Below are positions 23,601-33,481 of a DNA stretch of 43,929 nucleotides, in pieces. Position 1 is the stretch's first letter. Each line of letters opens with the position of its first letter. Where the stretch lies: contig CAKKSE010000031.1 in assembly GCA_919903025.1 (NCBI GenBank), forward strand, positions 1,680-45,608, in the 5' to 3' direction. The position numbers were made by a program, and so were the translations under genes. The notes under the pieces are model-generated. The model saw only the letters and a program-made list of their open reading frames with translations. It ran no database searches and was not told the origin of the DNA. Source of the DNA: Nitrospiria bacterium. GTDB taxonomy: Bacteria; Nitrospirota; RBG-16-64-22.

Positions 23601-24263
23601 TCACCTGCAAACCTGACCACGGTCCTCCCGTCTCGACTTTCTCTCCCTCCCGCGCTTCAAGTGCTTCAACCGAAAGAGGTCTTCGCGCTCCCGTTCCTCC
23701 AGCGTCTGCCGGATGAAGCGAGCGTCGGCTTGGAGCCCGGGAATCACCCGCTCCGAGAGGGCGTTCACGCGCCGCGTGACCCGCTTGATCTCGTCTCCCA
23801 CCCGCTTCAGGCGCATCTCCCGCGACGTCATCTTCACGAGCGTCTCCACGGCCTTCTCGAAGTCGGTCACCGTCTCGTCAGCCGCGACGGGAACGCCCAG
23901 CGGGGAGTACCCCCGCGCCCACGATTCCCGCACGATCGGCTTGACCGTCTCTATCTCCGGAAACCTCGTGCCCCAGATGTTCCTCTCCGTCACGCTGATC
24001 TCGCCCTCCCGTCCCGTCCCCAGGGCCAGGGCCTTGAGCCTCTCGGGACCGAGCAATGACGAAGCCGTATCGAGCGAGAGGCCGGCCCTCTTGAGATCGC
24101 CCGTGAGCGACTCGCGGGCCGCGATGGCGTGCTCCATGATCCGGAAGAATTCCTTCATGAGCGCCTCGCGCTTGGCGCGGAGAAGAACCAGCCCCTCCGC
24201 GGCGGCCTGGATCTCCCGCCTCCTCGCGAGGAGGTTCATCCGGGTAGGACTCACGCGGGACAC
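23601..24263 (-). CDS. atpD: A/V-type ATP synthase subunit D
   Basis: Subunit D is the central rotor shaft of the A/V-type ATPase. It has 220 residues from a GTG at 24263 that shares one base with the atpB stop codon (TAGTG). The family start VSPTRMNLLARRREIQAAAEG is present and both long coiled-coil helices are visible (AEGLVLLRAKREALMKEFFRIMEHA near the N-terminus; MRLKRVGDEIKRVTRRVNALSERVIPGLQADARFIRQTLEEREREDLFRLKHLK near the end). It is the last gene of the ATPase operon. The C-terminus is strongly basic. Confidence 0.93.
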   Translation of the reverse strand: MSRVSPTRMNLLARRREIQAAAEGLVLLRAKREALMKEFFRIMEHAIAARESLTGDLKRAGLSLDTASSLLGPERLKALALGTGREGEISVTERNIWGTRFPEIETVKPIVRESWARGYSPLGVPVAADETVTDFEKAVETLVKMTSREMRLKRVGDEIKRVTRRVNALSERVIPGLQADARFIRQTLEEREREDLFRLKHLKRGRERKSRREDRGQVCR

Positions 24264-25656
24264 TATTCCTGCCTGCCGCCGTACCGATCGATCAGCGCGT
24301 CGGAGAGACGAACCAGGCGTTCGCGCTGGACCGTTTGAAGAAGCCGCCATCCGATGGCGAGCGACTCCTCCACCGTCCGGTTCGCTCCCCCTTGCCCCAC
24401 GAACTCCCGCTCGAACGCCTCCGCGAACCCCAAGACCTGCCGGTCCTCCTCCGACAAGCCCGCTTCTCCCACGATCGCCTCCAGCCGCCGGAGTTCCCTT
24501 CCCCGCGCGTACAGGGCGTACAGCTGATCGGCCACGGGACCGTGGTCTTCACGGGTTTTTCCCGGACCGATCCCCCGTTTCATCAGGCGCGAGAGGGACG
24601 GAAGAACATCGATGGGAGGGAACACCCCCCGCCGATGGAGCTCCCGCGAAAGAACGATCTGACCTTCCGTGATGTACCCCGTCAGGTCGGCGATGGGGTG
24701 CGTCATGTCGTCGTCGGGCATCGTCAGGATTGGAAGCTGGGTCACGGACCCGGGCCTCCCGGCGATTCGTCCGGCCCGTTCGTAGATCGTCGCGAGGTCC
24801 GTGTAAAGGTAGCCGGGATACCCCCGCCGGCCGGGGACTTCTTCACGGGCCGCCGCGATCTCGCGGAGCACCTCGCAGTAGTTCGTCATGTCCGTGAGGA
24901 TCACGAGGACGTTCATTCCCCGGTCGAACGCGAGATACTCGGCCGCCGTCAGGGCAACCCTCGGCGTGAGCAGGCGCTCGATCGTCGGATCGTCGGCCAG
25001 GTTCAGGTAGACCACGGCGTTCGAGAGAGCGCCCGTCTCCTCGATGACCTCTTCGTAGTAGGCGGCGTCGCGGTGCGTGATTCCAATCGCCGCGAAGACG
25101 ACCGCGAACTTTTCGGACTCGCCCGCCACGGTCGCGTGCCGGAGGACCTGGGCGGCGATCTCCTTCGCCGGAAGGCCGGCCCCCGAAAAGATGGGGAGCT
25201 TCTGTCCCCGCACAAGCGTGTTCATCACGTCGATCGCGGACATCCCCGTCTGGATGCAGGCCGTGGGCACGTCGCGCCGGACCGGATTGATCGGGACGCC
25301 GGTAACCGGGACTCGTTTCTCCGGAACGGGCGCGGGGATTCCGTCGATGGGATCTCCCGTCCCGCTGAACCGCCGGCCGAGAATTCCGGGGGCCAGCGAA
25401 ACGCGGGCCACGTCCTCCGAGAAATGGACGACCGTGTCCCGGTTGTCGAGGCCCGCCGTGCTCTCCAGGACCTGGACGACGACGTACCGCTCCGAGATCT
25501 CGATCACCTGGCCGCGCCGCCGCTCCCCGCCCGGGGCTTCGATCGAAACCCGTTCTCCGAGGACGACATGGGGCGCCCTCTCAAGAAAGACGAGCGGCCC
25601 CATGACGCGCGTCACGGCGGCGGAAGAGCGGAGCAAGAGGTCTTTGAGCCCGGGGA

Positions 25657-25660
<4 letters not shown>
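24263..25660 (-). CDS. atpB: A/V-type ATP synthase subunit B
   Basis: Subunit B is the non-catalytic nucleotide-binding subunit of the V1/A1 hexamer. It starts at a GTG that overlaps the atpA stop (GTGA), giving 465 residues. The altered P-loop [19 protein letters not shown] is typical of B subunits, and [69 protein letters not shown] and [19 protein letters not shown] are family blocks. The [12 protein letters not shown] block distinguishes it from F-type alpha/beta. Overlapping reading frames imply translational coupling with atpA. Confidence 0.95.
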
Positions 25661-27423
<1,763 letters not shown>

Positions 27424-27429
<6 letters not shown>

Positions 27430-27493
27430 CTATTCACCGATTCACCCAATCCCCCCTCCCCCCCCCTTTGTCAAAGGGGGGGGAGGGGGGATT
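27424..27493. repeat. Octamer repeat locus b (3 units) plus GC-rich palindrome 7
   Basis: ATTCACCT, ATTCACCG and ATTCACCC occupy 27424-27447 and overlap the possible atpA start codon. Directly beyond, 27448-27493 is a near-perfect stem of about 20 bp (C6-T-C9-TTTG pairing with CAAA-G8-A-G6) with one bulged base. The whole 80-bp gap between atpF and atpA is repeat. Confidence 0.85.
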
Positions 27494-27509
27494 CTGCGCA
27501 ATTGCGGAT

Positions 27510-27839
27510 TCACCGCCTGATTCGAAGCTGGTACCCGACCGCCCGCCGGATCATCCGGATAATGTAGTCCTCGCGGCCCGAGACCCGCTCCCAGCCGAAT
27601 AGAGAGGGGATCGGCACAACGGCGGGACGGTTCGATCCTTCCGCCTTCTTCTGGAGACGTTCCGGGAGCGATTGGAAGATCCCCTCGTCGATCGCGATGA
27701 GCCCCACGGCTGGATCGCGCATCAAAGATTCCACGGCCTGTTGGGCGCCGGGACCTGCCTCCGCGACGACGCATGGATACCCCGCGAGCCGGAACCCGAG
27801 AGACTCGTCGGGAGGGGAGAGAAAGACGAGGCGAGGCAT
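27510..27839 (-). CDS. atpF: A/V-type ATP synthase subunit F
   Basis: Subunit F is a small rotor protein bound to subunit D. It has 109 residues. The family pattern is visible: LVFLSPPDESLGFRLAGYPCVVAE near the start, VGLIAIDEGIFQSLPERL in the middle, and VVPIPSLFGWERVSGREDYIIRMIRRAVGYQLR at the end. The ATG at 27839 shares its last base with the atpC stop (TGATG). Confidence 0.93.
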   Translation of the reverse strand: MPRLVFLSPPDESLGFRLAGYPCVVAEAGPGAQQAVESLMRDPAVGLIAIDEGIFQSLPERLQKKAEGSNRPAVVPIPSLFGWERVSGREDYIIRMIRRAVGYQLRIRR

Positions 27840-28918
27840 CAGGCGATCCCCAGGGCGAGCGCTTCGATCTGAACGCCCTTGGGCATTCCGTGTTCCTTCG
27901 ATCTGGCCAGGGCGCGGATCCGGGCCGCCTCGTGGATCTTTGAATGAACGAACGACGCAGTGAGAAACGCCGACAGCGGATCGCGGCGGGCCGCCGCATC
28001 GACGAACCGGGCGCGCCAGAGGGCCGCCAGGCGCTCCACCTCCGCCGCGGGACGCGGGTGATCGGGGCGAAGGCCGCGAGCCACGAACCCCGGAAGCCCC
28101 AACCGGTTCTTGAGCCCGTCGATCGCTTCTTGAAGCGTCGGGGCGTTTCTGACAAACAGGAGATCGGCCGCCCTCAACCGCCCGCCGGAAATCGGCGCGA
28201 CTTCCGCCTCCGTCCCCCGGGACCGAAAAGCCGAAACAAGGCCGAGTCCGTCGGCCACCATCGAAAGGTACGCCGCCAGGCCCTTCCCGTCCCCCTCGAT
28301 CGAATCGAGACGCGACATGACGGAGGCGAGACTTTCTCGCGTCAGGACCTCCTCCATCACGATGGGATCCCCCGTCCGGGCGTATCCTTCCAGTCCTCGC
28401 CGGAAGGGGAGAGAGAAGGGATCTTTCCAGAGGGAAAGAACGGCGGAAATCGCGTCAAGGTCGGCCAGCCCCGCGAGATGCGCGAGAACGGCTTCGGAGA
28501 ACCTGGGAGTGGGAACAGCGCCATCGAGGACTTCGGCGGCCGGACGTCCGTGATGAATCCCCCGAATCACGCCCAAAAGAGAAGCCAGGTCCCACTCGAA
28601 GAAGAGCGCCTCGACCATCTCCCCCGCCCGGCCGCGCGCCGCCCGCCCCAGAGCGTCCCATGTCCGCCCCAGGTGTCGCCGGACGGCCTCGTCGATCCGG
28701 GGGATGCTCGGCGCGTCCTGTTTCACCGCGGCTATCTCGCTCCCATAGTCCGACGCCTGCAATGCCTGGACGAATCTCGCGAGATCCGCCGACTCGATCA
28801 GCCGCCCGAAGTCGGAGGCCGAGAGAAGCCTGGACATCATGCCTCGCACGCGCGCGGCGAGATAGGGGTACGCGGGATCCGGGTCCGCCTCTTTGAGTCG
28901 GGCCTTCAACGCGTTCAT
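27839..28918 (-). CDS. atpC: A/V-type ATP synthase subunit C (d-like)
   Basis: Subunit C sits between the rotor shaft and the membrane ring. The 359-residue, largely helical protein opens with ARVRGMMSRLLSASDFGRLIESADLARFVQALQASDYGSEI, which is the family N-terminus, and has RRHLGRTWDALGRAARGRAGEMVEALFFEWDLASLLGVIRGIHHG. Start at 28918 (ATG). It is separated from atpE by a 96-bp gap holding a degenerate octamer tract and a perfect 25-bp hairpin. Divergence within this subunit family is normal. Confidence 0.88.
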   Translation of the reverse strand: MNALKARLKEADPDPAYPYLAARVRGMMSRLLSASDFGRLIESADLARFVQALQASDYGSEIAAVKQDAPSIPRIDEAVRRHLGRTWDALGRAARGRAGEMVEALFFEWDLASLLGVIRGIHHGRPAAEVLDGAVPTPRFSEAVLAHLAGLADLDAISAVLSLWKDPFSLPFRRGLEGYARTGDPIVMEEVLTRESLASVMSRLDSIEGDGKGLAAYLSMVADGLGLVSAFRSRGTEAEVAPISGGRLRAADLLFVRNAPTLQEAIDGLKNRLGLPGFVARGLRPDHPRPAAEVERLAALWRARFVDAAARRDPLSAFLTASFVHSKIHEAARIRALARSKEHGMPKGVQIEALALGIA

Positions 28919-28922
28919 GCTT

Positions 28923-28954
28923 CTTCACCCATTCTCGGATTCAACCATTCCCGT
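28923..28954. repeat. Degenerate octamer repeat, locus c
   Basis: The units CTTCACCC, ATTCTCGG, ATTCAACC and ATTCCCGT keep the 8-bp period but have decayed. They lie directly upstream of the atpC start codon. Confidence 0.6.
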
Positions 28955-28956
28955 AG

Positions 28957-29011
28957 ACCCCCTCACCCTCCCCTCTCCCCCTTTGAGGGGGAGAGGGGAG
29001 GGTGAGGGGGT
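28957..29011. repeat. Perfect 25-bp hairpin between atpE and atpC (palindrome 8)
   Basis: Two perfectly complementary 25-nt arms (28957-28981 and 28987-29011) enclose the loop TTTGA. The arms combine the CCTCTCCCC core and the CCCCCTCACCC flank found in the other copies. It lies in the ATPase mRNA just after the atpE stop codon. It could protect mRNA ends, set relative expression, or stall ribosomes. No U-run follows, so it is not a standard terminator. Confidence 0.92.
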
Positions 29012-29012
29012 G

Positions 29013-29028
29013 ATTCACCTATTCGCCG
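29013..29028. repeat. Octamer repeat, locus d (2 units)
   Basis: ATTCACCT and ATTCGCCG overlap the 3' end of atpE. Read on the minus strand they encode its last codons (GCG AAT AGG TGA). Confidence 0.75.
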
Positions 29029-29599
29029 CCTCTTCCAGTTCCCGGACGATCTCGGGAACCAGGTGGATCCAGGCCTTCTCCAGGCGGCCCTCGGCCGTGT
29101 TCCGGACAATCAGACGGCCGCCCTCAACGCGAATCTCGACGCCGGCCTCGGACACCGCCTCCGGCACGACCCGGGCCGTCCGCTTCCACCGCGCGAGAAG
29201 ATGTTCGCACTCCTTCGCTTTGGAAGGAGGCACGCGGACCTCAACCTCGGCCGCGGAAACCGCATCAACGGCCTCCCGAAGAAGCGCCTCAAAGGCTTCC
29301 TGAGAGCCGGCCCTCTCGACGAGAAGTCTTTCCGTCTCCCGACGGAGCGAGGCCAGAACCTCTTCGAGGACCAGCAGGCGGACCTTCTCCGATTCCCGCC
29401 GAGCATGGCCGAGGACGCGCTCGCGCGTTTCCTCCGCCTCCCGCGCCATTCTCGATCGCGATTCTTCGCGCAGGGCCGCGGCACGCCGGCGCGCCTCCTC
29501 CCGGATCCGCGCCGCCTCGCTCTCGGCGTCCGCGAGGCGTTCCCGGCGCCGGGCTTCCCCTTCCGCGCAAAGGGCCGCGATCAACTCCTGATATCCCAT
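29015..29599 (-). CDS. atpE: A/V-type ATP synthase subunit E (peripheral stalk)
   Basis: This 194-residue protein is a long Glu/Arg/Ala-rich helix (about 1-110, e.g. RRERLADAESEAARIREEARRRAAALREE) followed by a compact C-terminal domain. That is the layout of the E subunit, which pairs with the small H/G subunit to form the peripheral stalk. The end (GGRLIVRNTAEGRLEKAWIHLVPEIVRELEEAANR) matches the family. Its last residues ANR and stop are encoded by an octamer repeat. Upstream of its ATG is a short heptamer-like repeat. Confidence 0.92.
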   Translation of the reverse strand: MGYQELIAALCAEGEARRRERLADAESEAARIREEARRRAAALREESRSRMAREAEETRERVLGHARRESEKVRLLVLEEVLASLRRETERLLVERAGSQEAFEALLREAVDAVSAAEVEVRVPPSKAKECEHLLARWKRTARVVPEAVSEAGVEIRVEGGRLIVRNTAEGRLEKAWIHLVPEIVRELEEAANR

Positions 29600-29603
29600 A
29601 TCC

Positions 29604-29632
29604 CCGCTCTCGGCTCTCGGCTGTCAGCCATC
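29604..29632. repeat. Heptamer-like repeat upstream of atpE
   Basis: On the plus strand the bases run TCGGCTC, TCGGCTG, TCAGCCA, TCGGCCC with period about 7. This resembles the TCAGCNN heptamers that build the 112-bp inverted repeat at 38660 and 41457. It may be an eroded copy. Confidence 0.5.
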
Positions 29633-29678
29633 GGCCCCTGTTAGCGCAGGCCCGCGCTGAATGCCGGCCACCCGCCGC

Positions 29679-29891
29679 TCACAAGAACAGGATCAGGATC
29701 GCCACGACGAAACCGAGGATGACCAGCGTCTCCGGAATCGCCAGCAGGATGATGACCGTCCCCGCCGATTCCGGCTTCTCGGCGATGACGCCGGCCCCCG
29801 CCGCGCCGATCTTCGACTGGGCCCATCCCGTCGCCAGGGCCGAGAGACCGACGGCCAGCGCCGCCGCGAGTGCAATCAGTGCCTTTTCCAT
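29679..29891 (-). CDS. atpK: A/V-type ATP synthase subunit K (proteolipid ring)
   Basis: This 70-residue, two-helix proteolipid forms the rotor ring. The ATG at 29891 follows GGAGGGACAAT. Helix 1 ends ATGWAQSKIGAAGAG, the loop is VIAEKPESAG, and helix 2 carries the ion-binding Glu in LAIPETLVILGF. The AQxxIGAAG and PETLVI pattern is that of Thermus-like A/V ATPases. The single-hairpin form predicts one ion site per 70 residues. Helix 1 has a Gln, also seen in Na+-type rings, so ion choice (H+ or Na+) is open. Confidence 0.92.
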   Translation of the reverse strand: MEKALIALAAALAVGLSALATGWAQSKIGAAGAGVIAEKPESAGTVIILLAIPETLVILGFVVAILILFL

Positions 29892-29916
29892 ATTGTCCCT
29901 CCTCGCTTTTGAAAAC

Positions 29917-30000
29917 CCCTCCTTTGTAAGGAGGGGCAAGGGGAGGTAGAGATAACCAAGGCATCTACCCCTCCCTACCTCCCCTTACAAAGGGGAGGAG
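29917..30000. repeat. Inverted repeat between atpI and atpK (palindrome 9)
   Basis: CTCCTTTGTAAGGAGGGG near 29925 and its inverted relative (CCCCTTACAAAGGGGAGGAG, 29981-30000) flank a 20-bp core containing GGTAGAG...CTACC. It can form an imperfect hairpin of about 30 bp. It is related in composition, but not identical, to the other GC-rich palindromes. Confidence 0.75.
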
Positions 30001-30010
30001 TTCTTTTCCT

Positions 30011-30050
30011 ATTCACCTATTCACCTATTCACCGATTCACCGGCTCACCG
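30011..30050. repeat. Octamer repeat, locus e (5 units)
   Basis: ATTCACCT (twice), ATTCACCG (twice) and GCTCACCG are contiguous. The tract overlaps the 3' end of atpI and encodes its final GEPVNR and stop on the minus strand. Confidence 0.9.
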
Positions 30051-31954
30051 GCCCGCCTGAGCGGCGCGAACGGGCGGCCGCCGGGTTGATAGAACTTTCC
30101 GAAGAACTCCACATAATGAAGACGAAGCGATTGGATCGCGGGGTCCACGATCCCCACGACGAGCCCGAGCGTGTGAAAGAGAAACCCGACGAGAACGCCG
30201 AGCGCCGCGTACTCGATCCTCGCCGCCAGTGTGTTCGCCACGAAGGCGATGTACACGGAGGCGACGCCGAACGCCATGATCCGGGCGTACGAAAGAACGT
30301 TGCTCAGAAGCCCAAGCAGTTCGATTGGGGCGACGAACCCGGCCGACAGAACGAGAACGACGAGAAGAACGAGCGATCCCGCCGCGCCCGCCTGGAAAGC
30401 CCACTGAGACCATATCCGCAGGTCGTACCCGGCGGCGATCACGCCCCACATGACCACGAACAGGATCTTCGCGCCCCTGCCGACCGCCTCAGCCCTATCG
30501 CCCTCCCGGACCGACGCCACGAAACCCAGCGAAAGCCCCAAGACCAAGTGAACGACTCCGATGACGATCGAGACCTTGAGAAAGAGCAGGATCGCTTTCG
30601 ACCGGTCGAACAAGACGGGCTCCAGCCCCGCCCGGCGGCCCAGCTCGCCGAAGAACTCTCCGAACAGGAGGCCGAAGACAGCCGCGGAAACGGCGCAGAC
30701 GGCGAGGACGAAGAAGGCGTCCCGGGCCAGGGCGCTCTTCCTGTAGCGGCGCCGAAGGACCAAGGCAAGGGCAAAGGCGAGGAGGCCGTGGCCGATGTCG
30801 CCCAGGATCAGGCCGAAGAAGACGGGAAAGAATACGGCGAGAAAAGGCGTCGGGTCGATCCCGCGATACCGCGGAAGCGGGAGAATCGAGAGGAGGACCT
30901 GGAAAGGCCGGATCATCCGCGGATTCCTGAGGAGCACCGGCGCCCGAATCGAGTCCCCGCGGACGAACGGAAGGGTTTCGAGGACGACCCGCCCTCCGAA
31001 CGCGGCGGCCAGCGCGCGCCGAAGCGGCTCGACCGATTCCGAAGGGACCCATCCGTTCGCCACGAAAGCGCTCCGCGTCTCGAGGAACGAAGCCTCGGCC
31101 CTCAGCATTTCCAACGCGTTCTCCACTTCCCGGCGGAGGGCCGACACCCACCCTCGATGCCGCTCGCCGATAAGCCGGATCTCGCCCTCGACCCCCGCCA
31201 GCATCGCGGGAAGCTCCGCCTGCCGGACGGCGAGGTATTGGAGCGCCTCCACCAGAGGCTTGTCCGCCACCGTCCCCGGGAGCCTTAGCTCCGGAATGCT
31301 CTCTTCGAGCAGAAACCCGCGAATCTTCGCGACGTCGCTCTTCGAGACGACGATCAGGACGGCGGCCGTGCCCGCGTCCAGATCCACGGTGAACATCTCG
31401 TATTCGCCCCGCGTGAGGCGCCCGAGCCTTTCCTCGATGAGATCCAGCACCGCGGCCTGATCGCGCCGGACCGTGAGGCCGACGTACGCCACGTCGCGGG
31501 GAGCGCTCAGCGCGGAAAGGATGGGACCGAGGGCCGTGAGGATCGCCTGGTATCGGGCCAGGATCTCCATCTCGTCGCGGTACGCGGTTCGGAGGTTGGA
31601 GAGCGAGACGGCCTCTTCAAGGAGGTCTTCGGCCGATCGGACGAGCGGCTCCAGATCGGCCGCGAGGTCCAGCAATTCTTCGGCCCTTCGGAGCGGCGGG
31701 CCCAACTCTCCACGCGACAGGGAGGGGAGCAGGAGCGAGAGCCGGCGAAGGGTGTCGCCCAGCCGCTCGAGCTGGACCCGGCGGTTTCGGGCCTTCTCGT
31801 CCGGCTCGGCCGGCACGAGGTGCCGGTCCTCCGGCGAAAAACGAAAGGAGGGGGATTCCAGGTGGACGATTCCCGCCGCCTGGAGGAAAGCCGCGGCATG
31901 GTCCCTGAGCGACTTTGGCCCGATGACTCGCGTCTTTGCCATGGGAACGATCAT
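30029..31954 (-). CDS. atpI: A/V-type ATP synthase subunit I (a-subunit)
   Basis: Subunit I forms the stator ion channel facing the K ring. It has 641 residues. The cytoplasmic half (1-330) starts MIVPMAKTRVIGPKSLRDHAAAFLQAAGIVHLE. The membrane half has about seven or eight helices, including FLAVFFPVFFGLILGDIGHGLLAF and LLSNVLSYARIMAFGVASVYIAF, where the Arg in SYARIM is the essential channel arginine. The ATG at 31954 overlaps the atpH stop (ATGA). Its C-terminus PVNR comes from the octamer repeat. Confidence 0.94.
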   Translation of the reverse strand: MIVPMAKTRVIGPKSLRDHAAAFLQAAGIVHLESPSFRFSPEDRHLVPAEPDEKARNRRVQLERLGDTLRRLSLLLPSLSRGELGPPLRRAEELLDLAADLEPLVRSAEDLLEEAVSLSNLRTAYRDEMEILARYQAILTALGPILSALSAPRDVAYVGLTVRRDQAAVLDLIEERLGRLTRGEYEMFTVDLDAGTAAVLIVVSKSDVAKIRGFLLEESIPELRLPGTVADKPLVEALQYLAVRQAELPAMLAGVEGEIRLIGERHRGWVSALRREVENALEMLRAEASFLETRSAFVANGWVPSESVEPLRRALAAAFGGRVVLETLPFVRGDSIRAPVLLRNPRMIRPFQVLLSILPLPRYRGIDPTPFLAVFFPVFFGLILGDIGHGLLAFALALVLRRRYRKSALARDAFFVLAVCAVSAAVFGLLFGEFFGELGRRAGLEPVLFDRSKAILLFLKVSIVIGVVHLVLGLSLGFVASVREGDRAEAVGRGAKILFVVMWGVIAAGYDLRIWSQWAFQAGAAGSLVLLVVLVLSAGFVAPIELLGLLSNVLSYARIMAFGVASVYIAFVANTLAARIEYAALGVLVGFLFHTLGLVVGIVDPAIQSLRLHYVEFFGKFYQPGGRPFAPLRRAGEPVNR

Positions 31955-32322
31955 CGCTTCTTACCCGGGGAGAGGTGGGAGCTGGAACTGGGGGAAATAG
32001 GAGGGAGAATGCGATCGGCGAGCCGCGCCGCGAGATCGGGGATGAGGCTCCGCGCCCGGTCGCGGAACGCCGACGCCTCGGCCTCCGCGCGCGCGACCTC
32101 TTCGGCCGCCGCCTCCCCGGCGCCGCGCGCCGCCTCCTCACGGGCCCGCGCCTCTTCGCCGCTCGCGATCTCGCGCGCTCGGGAGAATTCACGCGCCGCC
32201 TCGGTCCGAGCGGTCTCGATCAGCAGGCCGGCCTCGGCCTCCGCGCGCTTCAGATCTTCCTCGACCTGGCGCTCGGCTTCGCGGATCTTCCGGATGATCT
32301 CGCCTTCGGGTGTCTCGGTCAT
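31951..32322 (-). CDS. atpH: A/V-type ATP synthase subunit H/G (peripheral stalk)
   Basis: This 123-residue protein is almost entirely a Glu/Ala/Arg-rich coiled coil (EGEIIRKIREAERQVEEDLKRAEAEAG, then repeated AREEAARGAGEAAAEEVARAEAEA). It is the partner of subunit E in the peripheral stalk and the first gene of the ATPase operon. The Ser/Pro-rich tail (PPISPSSSSHLSPGKKR) is unusual. The start at 32322 lacks a strong ribosome binding site. The gene order H-I-K-E-C-F-A-B-D is the same as in Thermus. Confidence 0.88.
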   Translation of the reverse strand: MTETPEGEIIRKIREAERQVEEDLKRAEAEAGLLIETARTEAAREFSRAREIASGEEARAREEAARGAGEAAAEEVARAEAEASAFRDRARSLIPDLAARLADRILPPISPSSSSHLSPGKKR

Positions 32323-32345
32323 CGAAGAAGCCCAGAATGGGACAT

Positions 32346-32377
32346 GGGTGAATAGGTGAATCGGTGAATGGGTGAAT
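32346..32377. repeat. Octamer repeat, locus f (4 units, inverted)
   Basis: GGGTGAAT, AGGTGAAT, CGGTGAAT and GGGTGAAT on the plus strand, the opposite orientation to the other loci. With locus g it forms an inverted pair spanning the trpS-atpH gap. Confidence 0.9.
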
Positions 32378-32419
32378 AGGGAAGGACAGGAAAAGAGCGA
32401 GTCCTCGTCTTGTCTTCCG

Positions 32420-32483
32420 ATTCACCGATCGACCGATTCACCGATCGACCTATTCACCGATTCACCGTTTCCCCGATTCAGCT
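32420..32483. repeat. Octamer repeat, locus g (8 units)
   Basis: Eight units, ATTCACCG alternating with ATCGACCG-type variants, then TTTCCCCG and ATTCAGCT. It lies just after the trpS stop codon. The two-unit alternation (ATTCACCG-ATCGACCN) suggests duplication of a 16-bp unit. Confidence 0.88.
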
Positions 32484-32485
32484 TT

Positions 32486-33481
32486 TCATGTCAGTCCCAT
32501 CGCCTCCCGCACTTCGCGCATCGTCTCCCGGGCGACGCCGCGAGCCCGATCCGTCCCGGCCCGAGCCGCTTCCTCCACGTCGGACCAGCGAGAGGCGAGC
32601 GACCGGCGGCGCTCCACAAGGGGCCCGATCCCGCGCTCGATGCCTTGAATCAGGATCTTCTTGCAGTCGACGCACCCGATCCCCGCGCGCCGGCATTCCT
32701 TGTCGATCACGGCGCGATCCTCTTCACCCGTGAAGATCAGGTGGAGGCCGAACGCGGGACAGACATTCGGGTCTCCCGGATCGTTTCGCCGCTTCCGGGC
32801 CGGATCGGTCACCATGACCTTGATCTTCGCGCCCATCTCCTCGACCGTCTCGGAGAGGTAGATCGCGTTGTCGTAACTCTTGCTCATCTTGCGCCCGTCA
32901 AGACCCGGCACCTTGGGGTACGCCGTGAGCAGCGCCTCCGGCTCCGGGAAGACGGGCCGGTAGAGGTGGTTGAACCGGCGGGCGACTTCCCGCGTGAGCT
33001 CCAAGTGCGGAAGCTGGTCGATCCCGACAGGGACGGCGTCGGCTTTGTAGATCAGGATGTCCGCGGCTTGGAGCAGGGGATACCCGAGAAAGCCATAAGT
33101 CGTCAGGTCGCGGTCGGCAAGCGCTTCCTGCTTCTCTTTGTACGAGGGAACACGCTCCAGCCAGGGCGTGGGCGTGAACATCGAGAAGAGAAGATGAAGC
33201 TCGGCGTGCTCTAGGATCCGGGACTGGACGAAGATCGTGCACCGGCCGGGATCGAGACCCGCCGCGAGGAAATCGATCAGGATCTCGCGCGTCGCCGCCG
33301 GAATGTCGGACGGGTTCTCGTACGCGGTGGTGAGAGCGTGCCAGTCGGCCACGAAGAAGAAAGAATCGTACTCATCCTGGAGCCGGACCCAATTCTGGAG
33401 CGCGCCCAGGTAGTTCCCCAAGTGGAGCCGGCCCGTGGCCTGCATTCCGGAGAGAATCCGGCGGCGGGACGCGCCGCTCAT
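32486..33481 (-). CDS. trpS: Tryptophan--tRNA ligase, with Fe-S-type cysteine motif
   Basis: This class I synthetase charges tRNA-Trp. It has 331 residues from an ATG overlapping the M50 stop (ATGA). The HIGH-type motif is HLGN at 20-23 (TGRLHLGNYLGA) and the KMSKS at 198-202. The C-terminal half has four cysteines at 241, 263, 270 and 273, i.e. C-x21-C-x6-C-x2-C. That nearly matches the C-x22-C-x6-C-x2-C motif that binds a [4Fe-4S] cluster in the Thermotoga-type TrpRS. It is the last gene of the carboxylase/protease run. Its 3' end is followed by octamer repeats. Confidence 0.95.
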   Translation of the reverse strand: MSGASRRRILSGMQATGRLHLGNYLGALQNWVRLQDEYDSFFFVADWHALTTAYENPSDIPAATREILIDFLAAGLDPGRCTIFVQSRILEHAELHLLFSMFTPTPWLERVPSYKEKQEALADRDLTTYGFLGYPLLQAADILIYKADAVPVGIDQLPHLELTREVARRFNHLYRPVFPEPEALLTAYPKVPGLDGRKMSKSYDNAIYLSETVEEMGAKIKVMVTDPARKRRNDPGDPNVCPAFGLHLIFTGEEDRAVIDKECRRAGIGCVDCKKILIQGIERGIGPLVERRRSLASRWSDVEEAARAGTDRARGVARETMREVREAMGLT

